From: Lethocerus indicus
Lineage: Eukaryota > Arthropoda > Insecta > Hemiptera > Belostomatidae
Reading direction: 5' to 3'
Assembly (NCBI GenBank): GCA_019843655.1
Contig: JACDQD010000006.1
Coordinates: forward strand, 15,766,246 to 15,830,245
DNA length: 64,000 nt
Shown here: one piece after another, positions 49,742-63,127 of the stretch
Position numbering within the stretch: the first letter of the stretch is position 1
Layout: every line of letters begins with the position of its first letter
Program-made: the position numbers and the translations under genes
The notes under the pieces: model-generated
Told to the model about the DNA's origin: nothing
Seen by the model: only the letters and a program-made list of their open reading frames with translations
Databases searched by the model: none

Positions 49742-51032
49742 AGTTAGTGGTGGTTGAAGGGGCTCAAATTAGGACAGGGTTTTTTTATATTTTAAACGAT
49801 TTCGAAATAGGTCCCGATAAATGGGATAATTGAACGGAGAATAGAAGTATAAATGTCCCGGAAACCTATTTACCGTGTTCGGAAACTGGACAAAGCAGTA
49901 TCTTCTGCATGTCCAGCAGGAATTGGTAGATTTTTTATTTGTTAATCATTGCATTCCTATGCTTCAGCCCAATCAATCCTGTATCCATCCTGTATACTGA
50001 ACTGTACTATTAATGCGTTGGTACTTGTGACGACTGTATTTTAGTGCAAAATTATTAATCTCATTGATTAATGTGTGGACTGCCAAACTAATTGAGAAAC
50101 ATGTCTTACAGATAATTGACGGAGATAGGAATTGTAATCTGACCAAGGCGTCATACATCTATAAAATTCCCCGTGTCTATTTAACCTTTATTGTATCATT
50201 TTTCTCAAGACATTAACTATACTACAGTTCTCTTTCTCCCGTAAATATTTCGTTGAGGAGTAGAATGGTTTAAGTGGTTTCTTTTTATTATTGCAAGCCT
50301 CTGCCACGGTCCAATATATAATAAAATATAATATCGAAATTGAAAAGTTAAAGAATTAACAGGGATATCACCCCTTAACTGGCCCTGTGTTTCATTGGTG
50401 TGCACCACATTTGAGCGCCGCATAAATAGCAAGTTCGAACCGGCTTTTACTTCCCAGTAATAACAACACGATATTTTTCCCCCAACCGAATGACGTTAAT
50501 ATGGCGTGCAATTCCTTTTTTTGGTTTCGCTTTATCCTTCATCCCGCGCCGAATTAAAGGCTCATAACCCGTCAAAAATATAAAAACTGGAAATTAAATA
50601 TCGAAGCGTGGAAATAAATAAAGAATTAATTATTTTTCCCCGAGGCGGTGGAAGAGGAAAAAAGAGTGGTCGGAGGGTCCGTCGCCGGACGGTATCTGTG
50701 AGTGATATTTCGCGTGCCGTTGTTTTAAATTAATATTAGGCCCGGGAGGGGGCTAATTTATTCCTAATGTTTCCTATAGCTGTTAACGTCCCGAGGGCCT
50801 CCATTGGAAAAAAAGAATCACCAGCAGCCCATACGTTTCTGTAATTAATTTCTCTTGTTTTAATTCGCCCCTAACACCACCCGCCCACCATCACTTTCGA
50901 CGAAAAACATTTTTTTCGGGCAGATGATATGTAATTAGCTTCGAATTACTGATAAATCGGTGGTCCGGACGCCAAGGCAAAAAAGCGTGTTCCTCAACAC
51001 GTAAAAACGTTTCGGGTTGTCAAGTGGTGAAA

Positions 51033-51058
51033 GGGAGGGAGGGAGGAAGCGAGGTGGG
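51033..51058 (+). other. G-quadruplex-like motif
   Basis: GGG A GGG A GGG is followed by a fourth GGG after a 12-base loop. It is weaker than the other motifs because of the long loop. Confidence 0.45.
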
Positions 51059-53967
51059 CTTTTTGTTCGATTCTGTTTTTTTTATTATTGTGCGAATTAA
51101 TTTCGGTAGACTGCTCATTAATAAATTTAATGAGATATGTTTTACAACGCATTTATTATCGGCTTTTTAACGAACGGAGGTTTTTTCCGCGCCCCCCTAA
51201 TGCCACGCTGGGCCGGCCGGCAGGAGCATATTGGCGTACTCTGATGGATCAAAGCTCCGCTGCAGTTCCAGCTAAAATTAGTCGGCCAATCGTCGCTGTT
51301 TTCCTGCTTACTAATTATGATCGCGGTCCGAAATGAAAAAAGTACGAGGTAATCGAAAAATTTAAAAAAAAACGGCGACAGGAGTAGAAACAGTTTAAAA
51401 AGAAATTAATCATAAGGAAAAAGGAACCCAAAAGTTGCGGACTATTTGCTTTGGTTTATATTTTTCCGCTCTCCGCATAAAATTTACCTTTTTATTCGGT
51501 TGACTTATTTAATATAGCCGTATTCCTACTCCTAAGTTCTACTCTTCAATCAGAAATATTATCCGTTGGTAGCACTTCCCGGACTTCGGTAAATAAACTC
51601 GGTGAACAGGTCACACCATCACCGCTCCCGACAGATGGACAGAAGAAGTAAGAAGATGGAAAGAAGTTTTCTAAATGGGAGATGAATACGTGAGGTGATC
51701 AAACCATAATTGTTTATTTCTCACTCAAGTTCAAGTGGGAAAAATTGAAGACGCGAAGAGATATCTTTTAATCTTGCGGCATTCAACTCTTTACTTGTTG
51801 CCGCACTTTGTTTTAAGCCGCACTTATTTATTGAAGCAGATGGCACAGTTTAAATAATTCTGTAAATCATTTAACGCTCTAACACTCCATGAATATATAA
51901 CTAGTCCTGGCGGCCGTCTTTCCTCCTACATTTGAATAAGAGACTGCAGCTCGACCGACAATATTTATTTTCCGGTCGATGAAATTTGACGGAAGCCTAA
52001 TGTATGGCCCTCTATATTAGCCTTCACGTTTCACTACGAATTAATTCGAATCGGAATTTACACGTGATCCATCATCCGAAGTCTCCGAGGTGCGACTCTC
52101 TAGATGGTACCGCCTAGATAAGGTGCCAACGTATTATAGGGAAAAACACTAATAGCAACGGGGGCAGATGAATTAATCGCTCGGGCCAGTGTAGGAACAA
52201 GCCTATGCCAACATTCAAGGCTCGCCCTTTCGCTTCCTTTTACGCTTTATCATCTAAATGGACACGGATCCGATATAGAGATAGCTTAGGAAAACAATTC
52301 ACTCGGTATCTGTCGTTCGAGTGCCAATTCCGAGAAGTTGTCATTGTAGAAAAATTATACCGTTCTTTGTAATCGCATTCAATTTTACAGATTAACTGTC
52401 CATATTGATAGAAGAAACGATGAAACGAAATACTTCCTGACACATATTTTGTTTTTAAAATACACGTACCGAGTACAATAAAGTACTATATGTGTTACTC
52501 TCTGTTAGGCCCGTCAGGGAGACAGAAACATTAACGACTGTCAATAAATAATGAACTGAATATCTAAAGGAATTATTTTTAACCAAAAAATTGTTCTCCG
52601 CTACTCTGTTCGAAGCATCGTGATGCTGGGCTGTGTACAGTACAGTATGTTGCTATATGGGCAGCCGCATTGTTCACCGAGTCGAACGACCTTGTTTCGA
52701 AAAGCACCTTAGGCCCACTGGTGGGGGGGGGAAGAGATAGAGAAAAAAACTGTTTCGGTGGTTAAAGGATTAGCGAAGATCTCGACAATGGGCGGACTCA
52801 AAGGGGTAAGCGGGGTAACTAGGGGCTATAGTGAGCAAGTGATGCGTCCCGGCCGTTGATACGAGGGAGAGAGAGAGAGTAACGCACCGCGGAGGCGAGT
52901 CTCTGAAAGGAGACGAGGAACGGGGTATGACTGGAAGGCGATGAGCGGCTCTTCCCATTACTGGGCTCCCGGGGCGCTAATGCCCGCGGCAGGTGGCCCG
53001 CCCAGTACCCCTTTGTTGGACCCAGAGACGACGGTTTTTACATACAGGCGACTCCTACGTAACGGTGCCCCCGATAGACAATCGACGGAGCCGATGATCG
53101 ATCGTGATTGGACGGTTGCCGTGGGAAAGGAGGTCGGGCCCCACCGGGAATGGCCGTGACCGGAGAGTCGCATTCAATCTGGAAAACCCAATTTTTAGGA
53201 ATCCCGAACGGGAATCCGTATTAATCATCTTTTTGATGATCGACATCCCTCAGCTAGACGGGCGATAACAATGAGAATTCAACCCTTTCTTATATGCTGA
53301 AAGAAATTATTCTTCTATGATTAATTACGCTTTTGAAGTTTAAAATAGCCACACTAGTTCCGTGAAATTCACGGTAATAAACAAAACCCAAGTAACAAGC
53401 AAAAAAGTTAAAAAACAATTTTTTTTATGAAATGCTAACTGACATTTATAACTTACACACGCCTCTAAACATTAATTGGACTGTTATTTTTGTTCATTTT
53501 TTTATCCGTCCTAAGAATAAATTAAATAAAAACCAAACCCCATTAGAAACTAAAAGGAAGATGAAGTCTACCTTCAATCATAAGAATCTGGAGGGTATCT
53601 TAGGATCTGGAGTTAACAGTTTTTTATTTAGTATTAATTCCTACTGGTATATTTTTATTCGAATACATTTTGAGCCATATTTAAGGAGAGAGATTCTGTA
53701 ACGGTAGCCTCGAGTAGAGGCACCGGCCCAATAGAGGTATGCGGTTCACCAATCTTGCTTGGGGGATAATCAGATAGGTGGTGGGTTCTTCCGGTGAGCG
53801 CCGCGGGGGGAGGGTGCCCGCGGTGACAATATTTACGGTATAGACAAAGTGAATAACGCCATTATGTAAATAGGAAAGGGGTTGCGAGGCGAGGGGGGCG
53901 GTGAAGGGTAGGAGAGGGGGGGCTTTTAGTGGAGCGCAAAAATGCATTAGCTGGAGCCCGCGAGAGA

Positions 53968-53985
53968 GGGAGAGGGAGGGAGGGG
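53968..53985 (+). other. G-quadruplex motif in a purine-rich tract
   Basis: GGG AGA GGG A GGG A GGGG lies inside a purine-rich run (about 53962-54040) that leads into the first copy of the duplicated module. Confidence 0.7.
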
Positions 53986-54114
53986 TTGGAGAGAGGATGA
54001 GATTGGGAGGGAAGCGGAGAGCGAGCGAGAGGAAGAGGACAAAAAGCCCCGGAGGCTAATCACCGGGGCTTACGGGGACAAGACGAGCGGCCGAGGGCCC
54101 CGGCTTTTTAGGCC

Positions 54115-54188
54115 GCCCCAGGGGGTCAGCCCGATTCCCTTTTTTTTATGCGTATTTAAATCTATTTAAAAGAGGTCCGCGTGAGACC
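54115..54188 (+). repeat. Duplicated module, copy 1
   Basis: This is the first of two same-orientation copies. It begins GCCCCAGGGGGTCAGCC, passes a pyrimidine-rich linker, and ends in a 46-bp core at 54143-54188. The core matches 54874-54919 at 43 of 46 positions. It holds the AT segment ATTTAAATCTATTTAAA and a GGTC...GAGACC motif that in the other copy forms a 5-bp-stem hairpin. A GC-rich purine block and a 9-bp hairpin (54044-54071, AAGCCCCGG / CCGGGGCTT) lie immediately upstream. No coding potential is visible. It may be a duplicated regulatory element or a remnant of an uncharacterised repeat family. Confidence 0.85.
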
Positions 54189-54554
54189 CGCAGCTTAGAC
54201 GGATGAGCGGTGTTCGTTACGCCAGACAACGGGTGACGGATTTTCGGGACATAACATCCTTTCTTGTCATGTAAACTTTCCGCGAAATAACCTCTGCTAT
54301 CACTGGCATTCAATTCGTTAAGTCTGCCGGTGTGTAATTAAATGTAAATAGATATTTTACGAAATATCACATACAATTGCAATAATAATAATAGAAAAAT
54401 AGATACATTGGAAGGTACATATACAAAGTACATTAGTGTATAAAATGTAGTTTTTTTTATTTCACGACAATCATGACTGAACCGCTTAAAACTGGGACGC
54501 TAATTAGCATAAATTGAACGAACTGTTCTCAAATAAAAATAAATAAACGTTACA

Positions 54555-54557
<3 letters not shown>

Positions 54558-54614
<57 letters not shown>
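54558..54614. repeat. (AT)28 microsatellite
   Basis: Fifty-seven bases of alternating AT lie between the two copies of the duplicated module (54115 and 54841). Confidence 0.98.
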
Positions 54615-54620
<6 letters not shown>

Positions 54621-54840
54621 TATTATCCTGTAAACAGCAATGGTAGTACACCAAGTATAATAGATGGGCTCAGAGATTCTCATGCGAGGACCATTAGCGG
54701 CGCATATATACGTTGCCAATTTATGCCAAAATTTAATACCCGTATTAGCGCTGTCACCTAGAAAAATTGCCCTAGGCCAAGTGGGGGCCCTAGTGGCTTG
54801 GCGTGGACTTGGGAAGACCCCGGAAGAAGGGTTGAGAATC

Positions 54841-54919
54841 GCCCCGGGGGGTCAGCCGCGACCCCCTCAGCAGTTTTTATGCGTATTTAAATCTATTTAA
54901 AAAAGGTCTCCGTGAGACC
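54841..54919 (+). repeat. Duplicated module, copy 2
   Basis: This is the second copy of the module at 54115-54188, starting about 730 bp downstream in the same orientation. It begins GCCCCGGGGGGTCAGCC, carries about 5 bp more linker, then the 46-bp core (54874-54919). The core ends in GGTCTCCGTGAGACC, which folds as GGTCT/AGACC around a 5-nt loop. The shared 5' and 3' sequence with a diverged linker suggests constraint on the two ends. A shorter AT-only match (16 bases) is present at 24723-24738, but AT-rich 16-mers may recur by chance. A (TA)n array at 54558-54614 lies between the two copies. Confidence 0.85.
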
Positions 54920-55680
54920 GTTGGCGCAGAACGTTACATACTTCGCAGGGCATGGGGGCTTTTATGTATCACAAACGAACCGGCAAAACTATTCCGATGT
55001 TCCTAAAATGGATCTTAATTTTGTTAAACTAAGAATAACAGTCGGAGAACAGCCTTTATTTATAATGCTACACCTGGATTGTTCAGTTCAAGTCTTATTT
55101 TTGTTGAAGTTGACAACTCCGGTCAGTAAGCGGAAACATCGGTCGTGCTCAGTTCTTAGTGGAAAACCTTGATCGCGAGTACCTAAGAGGCGATAAATTA
55201 TTCGAATTTGTAATTACTATGAAATCCTTCGATTTATGATCGCATGAGCCCAACTCGTTCTCCGCGGAAACAAGGTGTGAAGGTCTCCTGCAGAGGAATA
55301 CTATTATTCGTTTCGAGTGTATCATTTCGGAGAAAGTTAACATATTTGAAGGAAATGTTTCTCGTTCCCAATTATAATGTCGACTCATTGGAGGGCCCTA
55401 GCTTCAACGACTGAAACATGAAAACATGTACTGGACCCGATTCATTAAAAACACTTTTGCTCCGGAGAGGGCAATCGATTGGCCGCCGATCCTTTTTAAG
55501 CGAGCGGTCCGTCCGTCCCGGCGTAATTACGCCCCGGGGAGAAATTGGGCGTGGCGAAAATGCTGCCCGTGAATCGAAATCGAGCTTGTATTCCGGTTCG
55601 GTAATATTGTCTTGTTTGGAACTGTGGGACCGTTCGATAATTGGGGCCGGGCAATTTAGCCGACATTTGGACTAACGGAG

Positions 55681-58600
55681 AAGTGAACTAATTATAAGCC
55701 ATTTGCTAATTATTATCAGAAGCGGATGGGATCCGGCTCTGTGTCTCCGGCCGGCCGGACCACTGGAGAAAGGCAGCCAGCCACTACCAGGCCCCGTCCA
55801 CCAATAAAGAAATTACTACAACCGTTATTAGCGGATTATCTCTGCGAAATCGCTAATTGGCCTACGGGGAGAACGTATTAAACATAATGGAACGGGAATT
55901 CGATTCTGAAGACTATCCGATAAGATAAATATACTGTTTATATAATAATATACATATTAATGTTCGAACGCTTTACCGGTTATAGAAATATTAATCGTTT
56001 AACCTCATTTCCAGAAACATGAATAGTCCCTCGAGGCATGCGTAAGAAACAAAAGGTACCCTTATAAAAGCATTTTACTTTTTCTTGTTGCTATGAATAC
56101 ATTTTAGTACCTCCTAAGCTGATTCGAAGATATAACAATAATCGTATCTCATAAACCGGAAGGTAGATCAACCCCCTGTTACACTGTTTTTTCCCAGCGA
56201 TCCACTATCTTTAATTTCATTATGGTTTTCCCTCTGCGAGTTTAAGTATTCCTAACGAAAATTCGCGGGGAGAATCAATCGGCAAGAATGGGCCTACGAT
56301 GTAGAGGAGGTAAACTCTCGCAGTTTAATTGCACAACTTTCACTAAAAAAGAACTGTTACGCAACATCATTTATTGTAGGCATTATTATAATAGTAGCTA
56401 CAAATTACAGGCTGTTGTGTTAGTTGTACAAAGAACTATTTGAAGAAAAACATTAGTGTTTACTTATACGTTGTTTCGAAACGTGGGAGTGAATAAGTTT
56501 AAGCGTGCACTTGAGTTTTGAAGGATGAGCGGAGTCGAAATTATCTAGGCAATGAATCAGACACTTGTCTTCGACTGTAATCGGCGAATCGTGAATAGCA
56601 GCCGATGGATCATCACAGCCGCAAATGCACGAAGGCCTCACACTATTTGATATTGTCAATAATTAATATTATTATCGGGCCAGGATGTATTTTTTGGGGC
56701 AAATATCATCACTCTTGCGATCTTGTGTGCGCAAAATTATTGCGCTGACAGGGTAATTCGTGGGCGAAACGAAGGACAGGAACCGAACCGGGGTAGGGTA
56801 CCGTTTTATAAGTAAATACTATTGAAGAGGCTGCGAGGCTATATGGCTAGGATTTTTGTTGTCGGAAACTTGTCCTATTCCCCGAGATGGAATAATATGC
56901 CTCCGTGACGGGCTCAGTCACGGATACACTGTCGTCCATCGACGGAGCGTGAACGAAAGGAGCGGATTATCACATCTGGGCGAGAGGACACGGTGGCATT
57001 GTCGCTCTTTGTGACCGCGGCCGAGGGGACACGACCGGCGTCCCAAACCCGCTTTGACGGGGCTTCAAAAGGTGAACAGACCTAAATTACGCGTAGGTAA
57101 ACGAGGTGAAAGTGTCACCGGCCCTGCTAACATCACGGCCTGCCCCAACACCGAAAGACATGTGCCATTGTAACGGAACCCATTCAAACACTTTGTGCCT
57201 ATCGAAATGTGGTACGCTATGGGTGGTATCCTTTGGCTCCTTAATATGTACATACACTGATCAAAAATTTGCGCGAGGGCATCAAGAGCAAGAATGAGCT
57301 CACGATGAAGATGAAATAAATTTGTTCCCAACTTTAATAATAATTGATATTTCAATTTATAAAGTTGAGGTGTGAATACCAATGCAATATTATTTATTGT
57401 GCGGTCATTTCTCTATTTATTTCTCCCTATGTCTGTGCTTTTAACACAAAAATACTTTTCAAGAAATACAGAAGCAAATTTATTCCATCATATTAAAAAG
57501 AACATTTCTTTAGTCGAGCCGAATAACCGAAATACTTTCTTTCCTACTGCCTACAATAACCAGTAGGACTCTGAAAATCTAAATGTTGTTCCCCCATAAA
57601 AAATATATAAAAACTAGAACCGTTATTTAGATGAAGCAGGTTTTATTTATGAGGTGATTAATAATTGCTCCCGTTTTTTTTCTTTCGCTAGTTCTGGCCT
57701 ATTTCGAGATTAGTGTAACAGCAGTGTATTTCACTGAGTGAACTTTTATTAAGATAGTGGCGATAAGGCATTGCCGGCAGTCCTTGGCAATCGGTCCCAG
57801 TGACGCCTATTTCCCTGGCCGGCTTCTAATAATAATTACTACAGTGAAAAGTGACACGAAAAGGGGAAACAAACGGTCCCCGTAATGTAAGTGGAACTGA
57901 ATTCTCATGACTTATAGATCACGATGTGGTCGGATGTAAATAATGTTAAAACCGACTGTACGCTGTAAATAAGATATTGAGAGAGAAAGAATCGAGAGAG
58001 AAATGGCGATTAATGTAAAATATATATTTTTATTTATTATATGCGAGAAAATTGTATTCTTATTTGTATAAACAGGAGACGAGTTATGCACGATATATGT
58101 CTGGTTTAAGGACCTCCTGGGAAGACTAGATGGGAATCAGAGAGGTTTTCTTTAGCTCTCATGTTATTTAGATAGGAACGCTGTACGAATAAGACCAACT
58201 ATAATTAGATTATTCCCAATAATAATGATTTAAAAATTCAAGGCTAAAGTCGGCAGAGCATCTAGACAGTTAAATAACCCCCCCTCCGATGAACTCTTCC
58301 GTGGATAATCATACCTTGGGACTGTCCCAAAAAGGGATTTTGGTTCCGTTTTCCATTGGGCGATATTTTGTGACTTTTGTCTGTTGGTGCGGTCATGTCT
58401 TTTTTCCCGCTTCGGCCCCGGCTTCCGATCGGTGAAAAGAAAATTATTAACGCCTCCGCCGCACGGCCCGAGATCAAAAAATTACGCCTGAAATCATTAG
58501 ACCGTGAGCCTTTGTCGCCGCGACAACTATCCCCGTAGTGAAAAAAAATCGTACGGAAAAAAATAAAAAAAGGTTTTGTAATTAATCTAAGGGTGGCCGA

Positions 58601-60280
58601 CATTCCCTCCTCCTCCGCCTCCTCCTACGCGTCACACTCGCGGATATATATCTTCCCCAACTCGGAGCACAAATAAAGAAAATATTAATCCTAGCGTACA
58701 TCCTCGAAATTCTCCGGGCGGAAGGGATTCGCCGAGAATTATAATTGTTTTTTGTTACGTTCAGAAAGAAACTCAATACCCCCTCTGTCGTAGACCGAAA
58801 GAAAATATTCATAATAATTTTGATTATTAAAACAAATACAGCCTTCTGTATTATCAACGTACTCTTCCGCGGTGTTTCGGTCTGAGGGGTCGGAGCCTTA
58901 CAAAAGTTATCACAAAACTGTACAAAGTTGTACTGCCTTACAAAAGAAGGTAGTACTGGGAAATATTGCCGAGTATATTGCTTAATATTAAGATTAAGAT
59001 GTTACGTTTTCTAACATATACATAAATCACTATTATTCTGTGTGAATCCCTTCCATCCGGCTACGAATCATAGCGCCCTTCGGTTTTTCATTACTCACAA
59101 GCTCGCAATATCGTACTAATATTTTACTTTCAATATTTCTTCGTAATTGTTATGCATTGAAGAACGCAGAATAAAGCCCTGTCATTTAAAATCCCTTCTT
59201 AGTTTAATGAAATAGGTCATCCACTTTCCCTCAAAATTTAAATCTTGGTTATATTACTAAATGTTTTGGTTTACACATCCGATAACTACTTTCTTATTAT
59301 AATTACCATAATTATTATTATGGCGACTAGTTTTTAATTACAATTTTAACCGCGTAGAATAAAATACGAATTAAGATTAAATGCTTTTACTAATAATTGT
59401 ATCTTTTTTTAGCCTAATTACCGACGGTATGTCATTGCAATATGAATGCATAGGTAAGTTTCTTTGCAATCGCTAATCGCCCGCCCCCCAACTATTTACT
59501 GACTTGGGTTAAGGAATAAGAAAAAAACGGACCGGACCAACTGCTGAAATTATATTCTCATTTAAAAAAAACTAATTAAAATCCTATTTGGACCTTAATT
59601 AGAAAAAATTTCGCCCCTCTCCGCCTCCAACAGTCTGGGCGAAAGCGGGGAATTTATACAAAATGAGTGGACGGGGGACGGGGGAGGATTGCTTGTGAAT
59701 TGCTGCAAACGATGGGGTTCTGTTCAATAATTAAAAGCGTTCATTAGCCATTCCTTCAGTCGACAGTGTCTACTCTCCTGTTATTGTAACTGGTATTTTT
59801 CCTCTCCGCCCTTGGCAGTGGTGTGTGCCCTACGAAGGAACGCCGCTCGACCGCCGAGGCAAAACCCTATTGAAAAGGGGGAGGGCTTTTGATAACAACT
59901 TTCTGTTTTCTTTTCGTAACCCCCCAACCCGCACCCCTTTGAAATATTAGTTTCCGACTGGTATACAGATATAGATTAAGTTTTATACAACTAAAGTAAA
60001 ATTAGATGAAAAATAATTCCTCTGGAAAATGCGGTCCCACTTGTCCACGGAGCAGAATAACGAAATGACTAAATAGAACGTTAATATTTGGGTATCTGTC
60101 TGGATTATTTCGTTTTGTGTATATGCAGTATTATTTTATTAAAGTGAAAAAATATTACACAAGATAATAATTAGACTTTAATGAATGTCCATACCGAACT
60201 ACTAAAATAAGGTGAAGTAGGACATCCACGGGACACGTGTTAAACACGCAAGAAACATCGAACGTTAACACATGCAAATG
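55681..60280. other. Non-coding, mostly AT-rich
   Basis: A hairpin TCCGTGAC-GGGCTCA-GTCACGGA is at 56902-56924, a size expected by chance. Minus frames at 57065-57382 (105 codons), 58262-58603 (113) and 58582-58857 (91) have no recognised domain. Two G5 tracts at 59671-59683 are too few for a G4 motif. Confidence 0.5.
58895..58946 (+). repeat. 12-bp direct repeat, 40 bp apart
   Basis: GCCTTACAAAAG occurs at 58895-58906 and 58935-58946. The intervening sequence holds partly complementary ACAAAACTGTAC / GTTGT segments. No function is apparent. Confidence 0.8.
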
Positions 60281-61349
60281 GTGCAAAAAACCCTAACCAT
60301 CTTCTGTTCGGCTAAACGCTCGGGAAACTCCCAATTGGTTTGACCGCAAACGGCAAAAAGAAGGAGGAACTAATCGCGGCACGAGCCGCAACAATTACCA
60401 TCCCCCGGGTCGGTTTTTAAATATTTAAGACTTTTTTTCTTATTGTTGCCGGCGCTAAACTTTTTGTCGGCCGTCCCGGTAGGAAGATGTCGACCCGAGC
60501 CGTTACCGAACTCGGTGGAAAAAAAATACAAAAAAGAAATATGCGAAGGAACCGAAGAAACAGGTGAAGAGGAGCAGCCGAGTCCTCAAACCGTGAAATT
60601 GCCAACGGGGGAGGGCCCCAATTTGCATATAACGATTTCCTAAACGTTACAGGTAATCGTACAACACGTACCCATGAAAATTATAGTTTCGGGACATAGT
60701 TTTCCGTCGAGGGTTTTTTTCCCCGCCGATAATGGGCAGAGAGTTACGTTTAATTGGTGAATGCATAAATTTCGGGGCCGATAGCCGCCACTTTAGTCGG
60801 ACTCTGTGCCGTGGATAACCCGCCAATTCAACTCGACCCTCGCACGGTCCCGTCTACGGATGGTTCTTTTAATTGTTCCAGAAATTAAAATACAGAACAA
60901 TTTTTCGTATGCAGATACCAAGGGAACTGGGCAAAAGGAAACACGTGTGTTACCACTAAAACTCCGTTGTATACCCGCGATAAAATCCGGCGGGTGATTT
61001 ACCACTGGAGTTTCAGAATTATGTACAGTGCGCCTTCTGAAGTGCACACTGAAAAATATTCATGATAAATCGTGCGGGACAAATTTTCCCCCCGACACAA
61101 TTTTTAAATATTTAGATCCCCGAGCGACTAAGGTGGTCCGCGAATACTGTAGAGTTGGCGAGAGGCCGTAAAAGGTCTGGCAAAAGACCAATTTAGGCTT
61201 TTCGTAAAATAAAAGTTCCGAATAACCTAAATTGTCAAAACAAAGCTTTAACCGGCCCATTAGTTCGACTAGAAACAAATGAGTCTTTATTAAGCGGTAA
61301 AATAAACATTATTAGTAAATCGATGCACGGATTTAAAATTTTTGCGGAA

Positions 61350-61354
61350 ATATA

Positions 61355-61408
<54 letters not shown>
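61350..61408. repeat. (TA)n microsatellite with one interruption
   Basis: Alternating TA runs for 59 bases with a single G at 61360. It gives Tyr-Ile repeat frames on both strands, which are artefacts. Confidence 0.97.
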
Positions 61409-61409
<1 letters not shown>

Positions 61410-62272
61410 CTTAAAACCGGTTTCGTCGGGTTTGCCACCTTCGGTGAAATTGCTCCGGTCGTTCACCCCTTTCGTCAATTAATCCCGAGAGTTGAATTAC
61501 ACGAACGGATTGTTTTTACAAGCACGGACACTCAGCGTTATTGTAGCTGTATGTATATAATTTATGGTGAAAGCACTTCATATTTCACTGGTTCAGAATT
61601 GCCGTAATGCTCGGTCGTCAGATACGGCAATTCAATTTGAGGACGTCGAAGAAAATCGGGGAAAAAACGATTTCGGCCGTTGGGTCTCATCGAAATCGTT
61701 TAGTTAAATGTCCGTAGGTGCAATTTACGCAACATGTGTGAAGGATCTTGTAGAGATCGGATTCAGACTCCTAGTCTTTAATTTGAAGTTCTAATACGAA
61801 AATTAAACCCTCAGATTATAAGTGACGACCCCTTCACCCGTCAAGTAATACAGTGAGGTGAACAACACTGTCAGTTTTTTTATATCTAATATTATAACGT
61901 TTTACCAACTCAACTATACAGCTCCGGGTAGAATACGTACGTAACCGTACACAGAACTCCAGGGAGCCCGGTTTTTTTATCAAAATATTTTATGACTTTT
62001 ATGAACGTGAGAAACCTTTTCTGAGCCGCCGGCGTGGGTAACGAAACTAGGGACAATCCGTTCGCTTCGATTTACATCGCCGCCGCTACCCCTTTCCAAG
62101 ATTTAGTGGTTCGTGGACCGCGTCTCAGAATTTCCATTTGGGGAGATGGCATTGGAGAGAGAAAAAAATAGCAGCCATCCCCAAGCTATGACGAGGCCCA
62201 ACCGGTTCCGACCCAACGTCTGGGAACCGGAAAGTTCGGAAGGCACAGGCCGCTAGAAATATGAAAAGAGAA

Positions 62273-62274
<2 letters not shown>

Positions 62275-62321
<47 letters not shown>
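62275..62321. repeat. (AT)23 microsatellite
   Basis: Forty-seven bases of AT start inside a purine-rich AAAAGAGAAG flank. It lies 0.9 kb from the array at 61350-61408. Confidence 0.98.
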
Positions 62322-62325
<4 letters not shown>

Positions 62326-63127
62326 CGAACCCGTCTCTGATAAATTTATTTCTATCTAGAGTTCAGTAAACAACGGATATTTATACGGAGTCAATGGCGG
62401 ACGGCCCGGTATAACATCAATTAGCCCAGTCACGCACTAAGTAACGGCTTACCCCGTTAAGTATTTACGATGCCCGGTATCGGTTTTGGGACGGGAAAAA
62501 ATGATGTAGCCCGACCGTGTCGATCCGCGCCCTTATCGACTCCGCGGCGAGCGGCAACGCTTCATTTCGTAGCAATAAAGCCTTCTTGGGTTACCAACAC
62601 GTTTGGCCTGATTTGAAACCCATTACAGCTTAGGAAATAGGAATTTCGAATAGGAACTTGTTTCTTTTTTATTATCGTGATCATTCCGCTGGGTTCTACC
62701 CTACCGTTTGCGGTCAATTTACATCACTAATACAATTGTATTATATTAGTTTTTACTAAGTACTCCTGAATGAAATAGGCACCCGTTAGAAAAACTAATT
62801 CCTATAAACAATAGTGAATTATAAATCTACTACTACTAGACTATAAAAGTATGCCACAATATAATTTATTTATCCGAGATATTAACAAAAATATACCTGG
62901 GTATGGCACATCTACACTACTGATTATAAAAAAATCTGTTTTACACGCTTACTTAATATAAAGAGACAAATATTGCGTTATTCTGCTCTGACAATTTGCA
63001 ATTTGATACGTTGATCTATAGACAATCCTAAGAGGAAGTCTGATAACTTCTAGTCAATAAATTCTTCTCATCAAAAATAGTACATAAACACTTGTATGTA
63101 TATGAAAATATACATTCAGCTAAAGGT

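Larger units (their letters stand above)
46431..50430. other. GC blocks with repeats and G4 motifs, AT-rich gaps
   Basis: Blocks at 46.44-47.36 and 47.83-48.56 kb contain the two copies of the 22-bp repeat. A further CpG-rich block at 49.18-49.75 kb ends in (GT)10 plus a G4 motif. The intervening DNA (47.4-47.8, 48.6-49.15 and 49.8-50.4 kb) is AT-rich and empty. Confidence 0.5.
50431..55680. other. Non-coding DNA with the duplicated module
   Basis: Frames here are under 90 codons and unrecognised. GC-richer blocks occur at 50.6-51.3, 52.7-53.2 and 53.7-54.2 kb. The last is a purine-rich run leading into the duplicated module. A CpG-rich block at 55.42-55.68 kb has an 85-codon frame without recognised content. 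Confidence 0.5.

Noticed and set aside
4571..56924. Short perfect hairpins (4571, 48274, 56902 and similar) as miRNA or terminator candidates
   Set aside because: Stems of 8 bp with short loops are expected several times by chance, and none has miRNA precursor length.
61290..61607. Tyr-Ile repeat frames on both strands
   Set aside because: They are translations of the TA microsatellite. The same applies near 24.9, 27.8 and 54.5 kb.
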